Below, piece by piece: positions 24,877 to 32,841 of a DNA stretch of 64,000 nucleotides. The DNA is taken from the NCBI RefSeq assembly GCF_046844695.1, contig NZ_CP177354.1, forward strand, positions 3,844,001 through 3,908,000, written 5' to 3'. This stretch comes from Pokkaliibacter plantistimulans. GTDB lineage: Bacteria > Pseudomonadota > Gammaproteobacteria > Pseudomonadales > Balneatricaceae. A model generated the notes under the pieces. That model did not search any database, had not been told where the DNA came from, and was given only the letters and a program-made list of their open reading frames with translations. Position 1 is the stretch's first letter; the number at the start of each line of letters is the position of its first letter. The position numbers and the translations under genes were made by a program.

Positions 24877-25737
24877 CTATTTGCCTTCTCGTAGACTCTG
24901 CCAAAACCAACCTGCCACCTTGCCTGTGCCATCCTCCAGATGAAGATGGTGCCCTCCAGGTAATTGGGCCACCTGCAAATGAGGGATGACAGCCTGGCGT
25001 TGAGCCATGACTGGCCACAGCTTGATGTTCCCCTGATCAGCCAGCAACAAATGAACTGGCATCGAAAGACTAGCCAATACCGAGATCACTTCTTCCTCAG
25101 TCATCCGCTTAGTACTTTCACGCAACCGTGGGTCATGACTCCATTTGAGTCCCACATCCGTCACTGAAACGCCTCGCTCAATCAGGCGCTCTGCAGCCTG
25201 CCGGCTCAGCGGCCAAAGCCCATTCATGCGCGCCAGAGTAGCATGCTCATAGTCCTTGAAGTAACGTACCGGCCGCTTTGCTTCAGCACCCTCGGACTTA
25301 CGCAGCACTTTCAATGCCGGCGGACTCCAAGCAGTCGACAGAGGCCCTAACGACTCAATCAGCAATAGTTTCTTGATGCGATCACTCGCAGCACCCGCGA
25401 CAAGTGTAGATATTGCTGCCCCCAAGGAGTGACCAAACAGCGTGAAAGAGCACCATTGCAGCTCATCAGCCACGGCCAATACATCATCAACATATTGCCC
25501 AACCGGATAGTGCTGACTTTCATCCCGCCATGCAGAGCGGCCATGACCTGGCAAATCAATAGCAATCAGATGAATCTGCAGCTTAGCCCGGGGACACATC
25601 ACATCCAACGCATCCAGCAACTGGGAAAAACTGGCAGCATTATCTAACCAGCCATGAATTGCCAGCACCGGCTCAGCGCCTGGAGTCCCCCATTCCAGCG
25701 CAGCAATTCGCTGCCCCAGAAAACTAACTTCCCTCAT
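24877..25737 (-). CDS. Alpha/beta-fold hydrolase
   Basis: 286 residues. It has LAIHGWLDNAASFSQLLDAL with the oxyanion-hole HGW, the nucleophile elbow FGHSLGAAIS (Ser near residue 115) and a C-terminal GGHHLHLED with the catalytic His. No signal peptide is seen. Such proteins in this position are esterases, lipases or C-C hydrolases; the substrate is unknown. The stop of sixA lies 18 bases upstream, and gpsA, the DUF4389 gene, sixA and this gene form a probable operon. Confidence 0.85.
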   Translation of the reverse strand: MREVSFLGQRIAALEWGTPGAEPVLAIHGWLDNAASFSQLLDALDVMCPRAKLQIHLIAIDLPGHGRSAWRDESQHYPVGQYVDDVLAVADELQWCSFTLFGHSLGAAISTLVAGAASDRIKKLLLIESLGPLSTAWSPPALKVLRKSEGAEAKRPVRYFKDYEHATLARMNGLWPLSRQAAERLIERGVSVTDVGLKWSHDPRLRESTKRMTEEEVISVLASLSMPVHLLLADQGNIKLWPVMAQRQAVIPHLQVAQLPGGHHLHLEDGTGKVAGWFWQSLREGK

Positions 25738-25755
25738 TCTTTACTCTCGGCTCAG

Positions 25756-26211
25756 TTAACGCACTGCTATCCAACGACCTTCAGCCATGGCACATCCGTA
25801 CTCAACCACATCCATGTTGACTACCCGCACCTCACTGGTCCCCAATAGCTCGCTCTCCGCCCCCAACAGCCATCCAAGCAGTTCGCCTACAAGGGGCATG
25901 TGTGCTACCAGCATCACAACCTGCTGCTCTGCGAGTACATCCCGCAACCAATCCAATGTCGAATGAACAGGAGCATCAGGAACTAATAGACTACTGGTGA
26001 TGATCGGCAGTTTGCACATTTCTGAACAACGCTGAGCTGTCTGCTGCGCACGTACAAATGGACTCGCGCAAAGAAGCGACGGGCTATGACGTGCGAGCAA
26101 CGCGGTCAGCACCTGCGTATTGTCTTTCTGACCACGCAAGGTCAATTGCCGCTCGGCATCAGAATTTGCCCATTGCTCCGCCTCACCGTGGCGCATGACA
26201 ATCAATTTCAT
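25756..26211 (-). CDS. sixA: SixA-type phosphohistidine phosphatase
   Basis: 151 residues, the usual SixA length. It begins MKLIVMRHGEAE with the phosphohistidine RHGE motif, followed by RQLTLRGQKD, and a second catalytic His in VAHMPLVGEL. SixA removes phosphate from histidine in phosphotransfer proteins (ArcB and PtsNPO in E. coli). AGGA precedes the ATG. It is the third gene of the gpsA operon. Confidence 0.9.
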   Translation of the reverse strand: MKLIVMRHGEAEQWANSDAERQLTLRGQKDNTQVLTALLARHSPSLLCASPFVRAQQTAQRCSEMCKLPIITSSLLVPDAPVHSTLDWLRDVLAEQQVVMLVAHMPLVGELLGWLLGAESELLGTSEVRVVNMDVVEYGCAMAEGRWIAVR

Positions 26212-26276
26212 ATTTTTCCTGACACTCTTCAGCTAGCAAAATGGACATCAAGCTCGGGTTGACGTTATAGCGGCTT

Positions 26277-26555
26277 CTATTTACTGCTCGGCCATGCACT
26301 GAAGGGGAAAGGCTTTTCTTCAGAATGGTAAGTCAAGAATGCAAGTGCCTGACAAATAAACTCTCTAAGCGAATATCCCCACTCCAACAGAGCACGACTG
26401 GACTCACCAATAATCAAGCGGACAAGCCACTGTAAGACAATAACAAAGAAGGTTGCCAGGACTGCCAACTTCAATAGCAAAACAAAGAAAATCATGTACA
26501 CAGTGCGGACCACATTCTCTTCTGAGAACAGCCGACCCAAAAATGAAGATTTCAT
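26277..26555 (-). CDS. DUF4389 membrane protein
   Basis: 92 residues. One long hydrophobic region (TVYMIFFVLLLKLAVLATFFVIVLQWLVRLI) is followed by a conserved amphipathic tail (LLEWGYSLREFICQALAFLTYHSEEKPFPF-type, ending FPFSAWP), the DUF4389 hallmark. The ATG directly follows the gpsA stop codon (TAGATG), so translation is coupled. Its steady association with gpsA and sixA in related genomes points to a membrane-lipid link, but no function is known. Confidence 0.85.
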   Translation of the reverse strand: MKSSFLGRLFSEENVVRTVYMIFFVLLLKLAVLATFFVIVLQWLVRLIIGESSRALLEWGYSLREFICQALAFLTYHSEEKPFPFSAWPSSK

Positions 26556-27581
26556 CTAGTTCCCTCTTGGTAGTACAAACTCAACGTCAGAGCTTTGCTC
26601 ACCTCCCATTAACGCCTGTACAACCTGTTGTACCGGCCGCTGATTGAACACTACTTCGTACAACCCATCGACCAAAGGCATATACACACCCAGCTCTGTC
26701 GCCCAGTGTTTTACAATCTGGAGGGTTCCAACCCCTTCCGCTACCTCTCCCAACTCTTCAACAATCTGGCCTAACGATCCACCTTTCCCCAGGGCGTGTC
26801 CGACCCGATAGTTACGACTGAGGGGCGACATGCAGGTAACAGCGAGATCACCGACACCAGCCAAGCCTATAAAGGTTAGTGGATTAGCTCCAAGACATAC
26901 GGCGAATCGACTCATTTCCGCCAGACTGCGAGTCATTAACATACTACGCGTGTTCTCTCCCATTCCAAGGGCGGCCGCCATGCCTGTCGCTATCGCATAA
27001 ATATTCTTTAGTGCCCCGCCTAGCTCCACCCCATACATATCGTTGTTGGCATAAATGCGGAAATAATCTCTTCGCAATACACGTTGAACAGCGGCGCGGA
27101 CCTGAGGATTGTTGCTGGCAATCACCGTTGCAGTTAATTGACGCCTGGCAACTTCCTTGGCTAGGTTGGGTCCGCTCAAGACTCCAATAGGGTGATCTGG
27201 CAGCTCTTCGCACATGATCTGACTCATTAATTTAAAGCTGTCCGATTCAATGCCCTTGGTGGTACTGACAATCTGAGCTTCAGGCTGAATACAAGGCTTT
27301 ATCTGCCGCAATACTTGTCTAAATGCCTTACTCGGCACTGCCATAAATATCAGATGACTATCTGCAACGGCATAACCTATATCACTGCATGCCTCCACAT
27401 TTGCTAACAATGGATAATCTGGCATGTAGCGATTATTTACACGGCTCTTTTCAACCTCTTCAGCCTGCTGGGCATCCCGCATCCATAACCGGACCTGATG
27501 ACCATTCTCGGCTGCAATATTCGCGATGATGGTGCCAAAACTTCCTCCACCCAGAACGGTTATGGCCTGATGATGAGACAT
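26556..27581 (-). CDS. gpsA: Glycerol-3-phosphate dehydrogenase [NAD(P)+]
   Basis: 341 residues. It reduces dihydroxyacetone phosphate to sn-glycerol-3-phosphate for phospholipid synthesis. The Rossmann motif is ITVLGGGSFGTIIA, followed by the variable RLWMRDAQQ region, FMAVPSKAFRQVL, VLSGPNLAKEVA, and the catalytic Lys in GALKNIYAIATGMA. ATG 27581 has AGGAG four to five bases upstream; the frame opening at 27614 adds residues not seen in the family. It is the first gene of a four-gene operon. Confidence 0.96.
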   Translation of the reverse strand: MSHHQAITVLGGGSFGTIIANIAAENGHQVRLWMRDAQQAEEVEKSRVNNRYMPDYPLLANVEACSDIGYAVADSHLIFMAVPSKAFRQVLRQIKPCIQPEAQIVSTTKGIESDSFKLMSQIMCEELPDHPIGVLSGPNLAKEVARRQLTATVIASNNPQVRAAVQRVLRRDYFRIYANNDMYGVELGGALKNIYAIATGMAAALGMGENTRSMLMTRSLAEMSRFAVCLGANPLTFIGLAGVGDLAVTCMSPLSRNYRVGHALGKGGSLGQIVEELGEVAEGVGTLQIVKHWATELGVYMPLVDGLYEVVFNQRPVQQVVQALMGGEQSSDVEFVLPRGN

Positions 27582-27836
27582 AGTTCTCCTCGATATTCCG
27601 ATATTGAACGCCAATCTGGCAGAGATTGCGCGAATGGTATCACTACTGTTCGCTGAAAATATAAGGCCGCATGCAATTACAGAGCGTCAATGAGGTCTCT
27701 AAGACACAACTGTTAAAAAGTCGTGCTATTATTGCACCGCTAATTTACTGAACTCACCCTGCGACCACGCCTTGATTGCTGGTTGGCAGTCGCCCCAAAC
27801 AATTTAGGCAATCGCAAACATACAGGCAACCGACTC

Positions 27837-28574
27837 ATGTCATCGCCCGCAACATCGAAAGCTTCCGACTGTTTTCGCCTGAAAGGCAGCATGTTTACGC
27901 TCAGCATGATTGAGCTAATACATTATTCGGCCATAGAGTTCAGCAACCAGCTATCCAGAACCGTCAACCAGGCTCCTCGCTTCTTTCAGCAAATGCCAGT
28001 GGTTATTTCTCTGGAACATCTCGCAGACGACAGCACTCCTGACTTCAAGGAAATCATCGAAATCTGCCGTTCACTAAAGGTGAATCCTGTAGGCATTCGA
28101 GGAGGCAGTGATGCCATGGTGGAAAATGCGTTCACTGCGGGTCTGCCCAGCATGGGCTCTGTCACGCCGTCTCCATCACCACAGCGAGCACAGACCTCCA
28201 GCCCACAGCCAGCCGCTGTGGAGCCCAGCCTGGTGCCAGCCCGTATCATTGACCGACCAGTGCGTTCGGGCCAGCAAATATATGCTCGGAATACCAGCTT
28301 GATAGTTCTTGCTCCCGTCAGTGCAGGCGCTGAATTGTTGGCAGATGGTGATATTCATGTATACGCGCCTTTACGCGGACGTGCTCTGGCAGGTATAAAC
28401 GGCAATACTCAGGCAAGAATTTTTTGCAATGCACTGGAGGCAGAGCTGCTGTCAATCGCAGGCCAATATAAATTGAGCGAAGATTTACAGCATTCCGAGC
28501 TTTGGAAACAAAGTGTACAAGCCATGCTAGAGGATGAAAGCAAACTTCAGCTGAGTCCACTTTCGCTCAGCTAA
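27837..28574 (+). CDS. minC: Septum-site-determining protein MinC
   Basis: 245 residues. MinC inhibits FtsZ polymerisation away from midcell and is brought to the membrane by MinD. The N-terminal domain (about 1-110) holds CFRLKGSMFTLSMIEL; a Ser/Pro/Gln-rich linker follows at about 110-140, and the C-terminal beta-helical domain shows RSGQQIYARNTSLIVLAPVSAGAELLADGDIHVYAPLRGRALAG, a strong MinC signature read here in pieces. ATG 27837 is chosen by family alignment; its ribosome site is weak. First gene of minCDE. Confidence 0.95.
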   Translation: MSSPATSKASDCFRLKGSMFTLSMIELIHYSAIEFSNQLSRTVNQAPRFFQQMPVVISLEHLADDSTPDFKEIIEICRSLKVNPVGIRGGSDAMVENAFTAGLPSMGSVTPSPSPQRAQTSSPQPAAVEPSLVPARIIDRPVRSGQQIYARNTSLIVLAPVSAGAELLADGDIHVYAPLRGRALAGINGNTQARIFCNALEAELLSIAGQYKLSEDLQHSELWKQSVQAMLEDESKLQLSPLSLS

Positions 28575-28678
28575 CTTCGCGCTGGCCGTTCACCCAAGTG
28601 CTTACATGTCATTCATAGAATTGGCCGTTTTTATTTTACGCAGTAATCAGATTTTTGCTTTTTAAGGAAAACACGACC

Positions 28679-29488
28679 GTGGCTAAAATTATCGTTGTCA
28701 CCTCCGGTAAAGGTGGAGTAGGCAAGACCACCTCTAGCGCGGCCATTGGCACAGGCTTAGCCCTGCGTGGCCACAAGACAGTCGTAATCGACTTTGACGT
28801 TGGTCTAAGAAATCTCGACCTTATAATGAATTGCGAGCGTCGCGTTGTTTATGACTTTATTAACGTAGTCAACAATGAGGCAACTCTCAATCAGGCCCTG
28901 ATCAAGGACAAGCGAGTTGAAACGCTGTACATCCTGCCCGCATCACAGACACGCGACAAAGACGCTCTGACCCGTGAAGGTGTAGAAAAGGTACTAATTG
29001 AACTCGCCGAGACATTTGAATACATCGTATGTGACTCCCCAGCGGGCATTGAGAAAGGCGCCTTAATGGCCCTGTACTTCGCAGACGAAGCCGTCGTGGT
29101 TACCAATCCTGAAGTCTCCTCCGTCAGAGACTCAGACCGGATTATTGGAATTCTCCACAGCAAGTCACGTCGTGCAGAAACAGGTCAGGAGCCGATCAAA
29201 GAGCACCTGTTGCTGACCCGCTATGACCCGGAGCGTGTAGAATTGGGAGAAATGCTCGGCGTCAAAGACGTGCAGGACATTCTTGCCATTCCGCTGCTTG
29301 GTGTAATCCCCGAGTCAGAGGCGGTACTCAAGTGCTCCAACCAAGGTATTCCCGTCATTCTGGAATCTCAGAGCGACGCTGGTCAGGCTTATGAAGACGC
29401 CGTGTCCCGACTGCTCGGCGATGAGCGCCCGATGCGTTTCCTGACCGCTCCGAAAAAAGGATTCTTTAAACGTATGTTCGGAGGTTAA
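28679..29488 (+). CDS. minD: Septum-site-determining ATPase MinD
   Basis: 269 residues from GTG 28679, with AAGGA about ten bases upstream. The deviant Walker A is TSGKGGVGKTTSSA at residues 8-20, followed by VVIDFDVGLRNLDL and YIVCDSPAGIEKGA. The C-terminal amphipathic membrane helix KKGFFKRMFGG is intact. MinD binds the membrane with ATP, recruits MinC, and oscillates with MinE. Length and order match E. coli. MinE starts two bases after its stop codon. Confidence 0.97.
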   Translation: MAKIIVVTSGKGGVGKTTSSAAIGTGLALRGHKTVVIDFDVGLRNLDLIMNCERRVVYDFINVVNNEATLNQALIKDKRVETLYILPASQTRDKDALTREGVEKVLIELAETFEYIVCDSPAGIEKGALMALYFADEAVVVTNPEVSSVRDSDRIIGILHSKSRRAETGQEPIKEHLLLTRYDPERVELGEMLGVKDVQDILAIPLLGVIPESEAVLKCSNQGIPVILESQSDAGQAYEDAVSRLLGDERPMRFLTAPKKGFFKRMFGG

Positions 29489-29489
29489 A

Positions 29490-29744
29490 GTGGCCAGTTT
29501 TTTCGATTATTTCCGAAGCCGTAAGCCCAACTCCGCCTCCGTCGCGAAAGAACGTTTGCAAATTATCGTTGCGCATGAACGTTCACAGCGACAGCAGCCG
29601 GATTACTTACCTGCGCTGCAAAAGGAACTGCTGGAAGTTATCAAGAAATATGTGCAGGTTGCACAGGACGACATATCGATTCAGATCGACAATACCGACA
29701 ACTGTTCGGTATTGGAACTCAACATCACGTTGCCAGAAAAATAA
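29490..29744 (+). CDS. minE: Cell-division topological specificity factor MinE
   Basis: 84 residues from GTG 29490. It has the N-terminal membrane-targeting SFFDYF, then AKERLQIIVAHERS, the MinD-stimulating helix, and a C-terminal dimerisation domain (YLPALQKELLEVIKKYV). MinE triggers MinD ATP hydrolysis and drives pole-to-pole oscillation. A terminator follows at 29780. All three Min proteins look complete. Confidence 0.96.
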   Translation: MASFFDYFRSRKPNSASVAKERLQIIVAHERSQRQQPDYLPALQKELLEVIKKYVQVAQDDISIQIDNTDNCSVLELNITLPEK

Positions 29745-29779
29745 GCACGCTTTAACAAGAACCTATCAATATAAAAGTG

Positions 29780-29802
29780 CGAGCCGACTAATTGTCGGCT
29801 CG
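29780..29802. terminator. Terminator between minE and selO
   Basis: A perfect 9-bp stem CGAGCCGAC/GTCGGCTCG with loop TAATT, followed by a short T/C-rich stretch. It lies between two convergent units. Confidence 0.7.
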
Positions 29803-29839
29803 AATCTCTTCTCACGATGTAATGTTCTGCATTTTACGC

Positions 29840-31294
29840 TCAGGATGAGCAACTAATCTCAAGCGATTTCCCCCACTGTGGAGGTCTCTTTGCATACTTC
29901 AGAAACTCTGGCTGCTCATCAAACGGTTTTTGCATGATCAGGAAAAGACGCTCAACTTCACTGATATCTCCTAGCTCCGCCTTTTCGATAGCTTCCTGTA
30001 GCAAATAATTACGTATTACGTAGTGGGGATTAACAGCATTCATCAACTGTTGGCGCTGATCCCAGTCTTGGCCTTTCAGACGGTGCTGATACTGCTCAAG
30101 CCAAGTATCAAACTCAGGTAATTGCATAAACTCACTACGCAACTTTTCCGGCCGCCGACCTGGCCTTACCTCACCCAACCAACGAAATGCCAAGGTATAG
30201 TCCATTTTATTGGTCGCTAATAACTGCAACCAAGCCTTAAGCATCTCATGATCGCTTTCAGTGAACTCAGGTAACCCTAAGCGCCTTCTCATCAGCTCAG
30301 AAAATTCCCGCACCAGAATTGGCTCAAAACTTTCCAATCCCTTTCGCAAGCCTTCCATTTCAATTATTGGAGTCAACGCTTGCGCCAAACATTGCAAGTT
30401 CCAATAAGCAATTGATGGTTGTCGGTAGAACGCGTAGCGCCCTTGTGAATCAGAGTGATTGCAGACGAAGCGTGGATCGTAATCGTCCAGGAATGCGAAT
30501 GGCCCAAAGTCGAAGGTATCACCCAGAATAGAAAAATTATCGGTATTCATCACGCCATGGCAAAACCCGTAGGCCTGCCAATAGGCGATCATCTTCGCAG
30601 TACGCTCAACAATCTCTGCAAACATGGCTTCGTAAGGCAGTGAGAGCGATGTGAAATGGCTGAAATACGTCTCAAGGCAGAACTCAGCCAACTGCTTTAG
30701 CAACTCATGCTGCTGACTGTAATAGAAGTACTCAAAATGACCGAATCGAACATGAGTTTTAGCAATGCGAATCAGCATCGCTCCACGCTCTTCCGTCTCT
30801 CGATAAACCGGTTCATCACTCCCCAGCAAACCCAACGCCCTTGTCGTTGGTACACCTAATGCCGCAAGCGACTCCGAACACAAATATTCGCGAATGCTCG
30901 AACGCAATACAGCGCGCCCGTCACCCATGCGAGAATAAGGCGTCGGGCCAGCCCCCTTCAGATGCACATCCCAGACTTCACCTTTGGTGTTTTGTACTTC
31001 ACCTAAAAGGAGACCTCGACCATCACCCAGCCTAGGAGTATACCCACCAAACTGATGGCCGCTGTACACCATAGCAAGAGGGTTGGTGCCAACCCACGAT
31101 GAACTACCACCAATGAGGTCAGCAATGTCACGGCGCTTGAACTGTTCGACATCCAGATCTAACAAGGCCGCAGCGGCAGGACTACCAGTCAACCACCGCA
31201 ACCCTGCTAAAGGAGCAACCGCTTGCCGGGAATAGAACTCCTGCGGCAAGCGGCTGTATCGATTTATAAACTCAAGCGTTTCCAGTGTTTTCAC
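29840..31294 (-). CDS. selO: Protein adenylyltransferase SelO (YdiU family)
   Basis: 484 residues. SelO is a pseudokinase that transfers AMP to Ser, Thr or Tyr of target proteins in redox stress. Signatures are YSGHQFGGYTPRLGDGRGLLLGE (read in parts), LKGAGPTPYSRMGDGRAVLRSSIREYL, HGVMNTDNFSILGDTFDFGPFAFLD and the C-terminal ISCSS. That C-terminal Cys replaces the selenocysteine of the animal enzyme, as in E. coli. The start is GTG 31294 with AGGAG six bases upstream. It overlaps the end of the RhlB-like helicase gene by 23 bases, so the two are translationally linked. Confidence 0.95.
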   Translation of the reverse strand: MKTLETLEFINRYSRLPQEFYSRQAVAPLAGLRWLTGSPAAAALLDLDVEQFKRRDIADLIGGSSSWVGTNPLAMVYSGHQFGGYTPRLGDGRGLLLGEVQNTKGEVWDVHLKGAGPTPYSRMGDGRAVLRSSIREYLCSESLAALGVPTTRALGLLGSDEPVYRETEERGAMLIRIAKTHVRFGHFEYFYYSQQHELLKQLAEFCLETYFSHFTSLSLPYEAMFAEIVERTAKMIAYWQAYGFCHGVMNTDNFSILGDTFDFGPFAFLDDYDPRFVCNHSDSQGRYAFYRQPSIAYWNLQCLAQALTPIIEMEGLRKGLESFEPILVREFSELMRRRLGLPEFTESDHEMLKAWLQLLATNKMDYTLAFRWLGEVRPGRRPEKLRSEFMQLPEFDTWLEQYQHRLKGQDWDQRQQLMNAVNPHYVIRNYLLQEAIEKAELGDISEVERLFLIMQKPFDEQPEFLKYAKRPPQWGKSLEISCSS

Positions 31295-32813
31295 TGGCAA
31301 CTCCTAAGAGGTCTTCTGGGGGATGTTCACAAGGTAACTTATGCCCAATCAGCTCTTCCAGGGAGTGCAACAGGAAGGCATCGTCTTCGCCAATCAAACT
31401 GATTGACGTTCCCGTTTTACCTGCACGCCCGGTACGGCCGATGCGATGCACATAGTCTTCAAGATCTTCTGGAAGATTGTAATTGATCACGTGACTGATA
31501 TCGTCAACGTGAATACCGCGTCCAGCGACATCTGTAGCGACCAATACATCAATTGATCCAGAACGGAAGGCCTCCAACGTACTCACACGCTTACGCTGAG
31601 TAACCTCACCAGAAAGCATTGCGACCTTGACGCCATCCTTGCGCAAACGCTCGTACAGACGTCGTGTCTGATCTCTGCGATTAGCAAACACCATCACCCG
31701 TTTCAGCTCACGAACCACAACCAGATTGCGAATGATTCGGTATTTATCGCTTTCGGCCACCATGTAGGCCACTTGCTCGACACTGTCAGTGGTCAATCGC
31801 TCTGATTCGATTGCGACATGCACCGGATCCTGTGTCCATTGTTCAGCCAATGCCAAAATGTCACCCGAATAGGTGGCGCTGAACAGTAACGTCTGCCGAT
31901 CCCCCGTACGGGGAGTCTGACGAATAATACGACGTACATCAGGAATAAAGCCCATGCTCAGCATGCGATCGGCTTCATCCAGAACGAGCACTTCAACATC
32001 TCGCAGATTGACATTACCGCGGCCAATAAAATCGATCAGTCGACCTGGCGTAGCAACCAGAATATCGATTCTCTCACCGATCAACTGCTCACGCTGCTTC
32101 TCGAAATCCATACCGCCAAGAATGCTGACAACATTCAAATCAGTAAATCGCGACAGTGCTACAGCGTCTTTGGCAATCTGCATTACCAGCTCACGCGTAG
32201 GTGCCAGTATCAGCGCACGCGGAGTTCCATTTGGCAACGCGACATCTAACGGGAAGTCAATCAGGTCGGTAATAATGCTGACAAGAAAAGCAGCGGTCTT
32301 GCCTGTACCCGTTTGGGCTTTACCAGTTATATCCCGTCCCTGAAGGCTAAAAGGCAATGTTTTAGCCTGTATGGGGCTGCAATACTCATACCCCAGCTCA
32401 GCCACTGCATGCAGCACATCATCTGGCAGATTCAGATCATGAAATCGCACCTTACCTTCTGCTGGATAAACCTCAAACTCGGCGGGGCTCCAAGAGTTAC
32501 GAGATTCAATATCTCGCGAACTGCGTCGTGTTCCATTCTTGGCCCGACGGGGGGTATTGCCAGCTTTCTCTTGCTGATCATCTGACGCAGAGAAGGTCTC
32601 TATCTCAGAGTCGCTCTCGTCACCATCACGCTGGTCAAGACGCTCTGAAGCGGGTTTACGTCGTCCATCCGTACGTCGACGAGACTTGTTATTACGACCA
32701 CGAGAACTAGAACGACCAGACGCCTTTCGCTCGCCACGATCACGTTCGCCTTCAGACTGGGTCACAGCCCCACTGTCGAGCTTTTCAGCCTCACGCACGT
32801 TGTTTTCTTGCAT
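31272..32813 (-). CDS. rhlB: DEAD-box RNA helicase, RhlB-like
   Basis: 513 residues. The first 120 or so are highly charged and Arg/Ser/Asp-rich (disordered RNA-binding extension). Then the helicase core: SPIQAKTLPF (Q motif), AQTGTGKTAAFL (Walker A), APTRELVMQIA, DEAD in VLVLDEADRML, SATYSG, VATDVAGRGIHVDDI and HRIGRTGRAGKTG. RhlB-type enzymes work with RNase E and ribosomes. The core fits RhlB best, but RhlE-like assignment is possible. ATG 32813 has AGAGGA just upstream; an in-frame GTG at 32834 is less likely. Confidence 0.85.
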   Translation of the reverse strand: MQENNVREAEKLDSGAVTQSEGERDRGERKASGRSSSRGRNNKSRRRTDGRRKPASERLDQRDGDESDSEIETFSASDDQQEKAGNTPRRAKNGTRRSSRDIESRNSWSPAEFEVYPAEGKVRFHDLNLPDDVLHAVAELGYEYCSPIQAKTLPFSLQGRDITGKAQTGTGKTAAFLVSIITDLIDFPLDVALPNGTPRALILAPTRELVMQIAKDAVALSRFTDLNVVSILGGMDFEKQREQLIGERIDILVATPGRLIDFIGRGNVNLRDVEVLVLDEADRMLSMGFIPDVRRIIRQTPRTGDRQTLLFSATYSGDILALAEQWTQDPVHVAIESERLTTDSVEQVAYMVAESDKYRIIRNLVVVRELKRVMVFANRRDQTRRLYERLRKDGVKVAMLSGEVTQRKRVSTLEAFRSGSIDVLVATDVAGRGIHVDDISHVINYNLPEDLEDYVHRIGRTGRAGKTGTSISLIGEDDAFLLHSLEELIGHKLPCEHPPEDLLGVASENTGNA

Positions 32814-32841
32814 CAAATCCTCTCTGGTAGGCACTAATTCA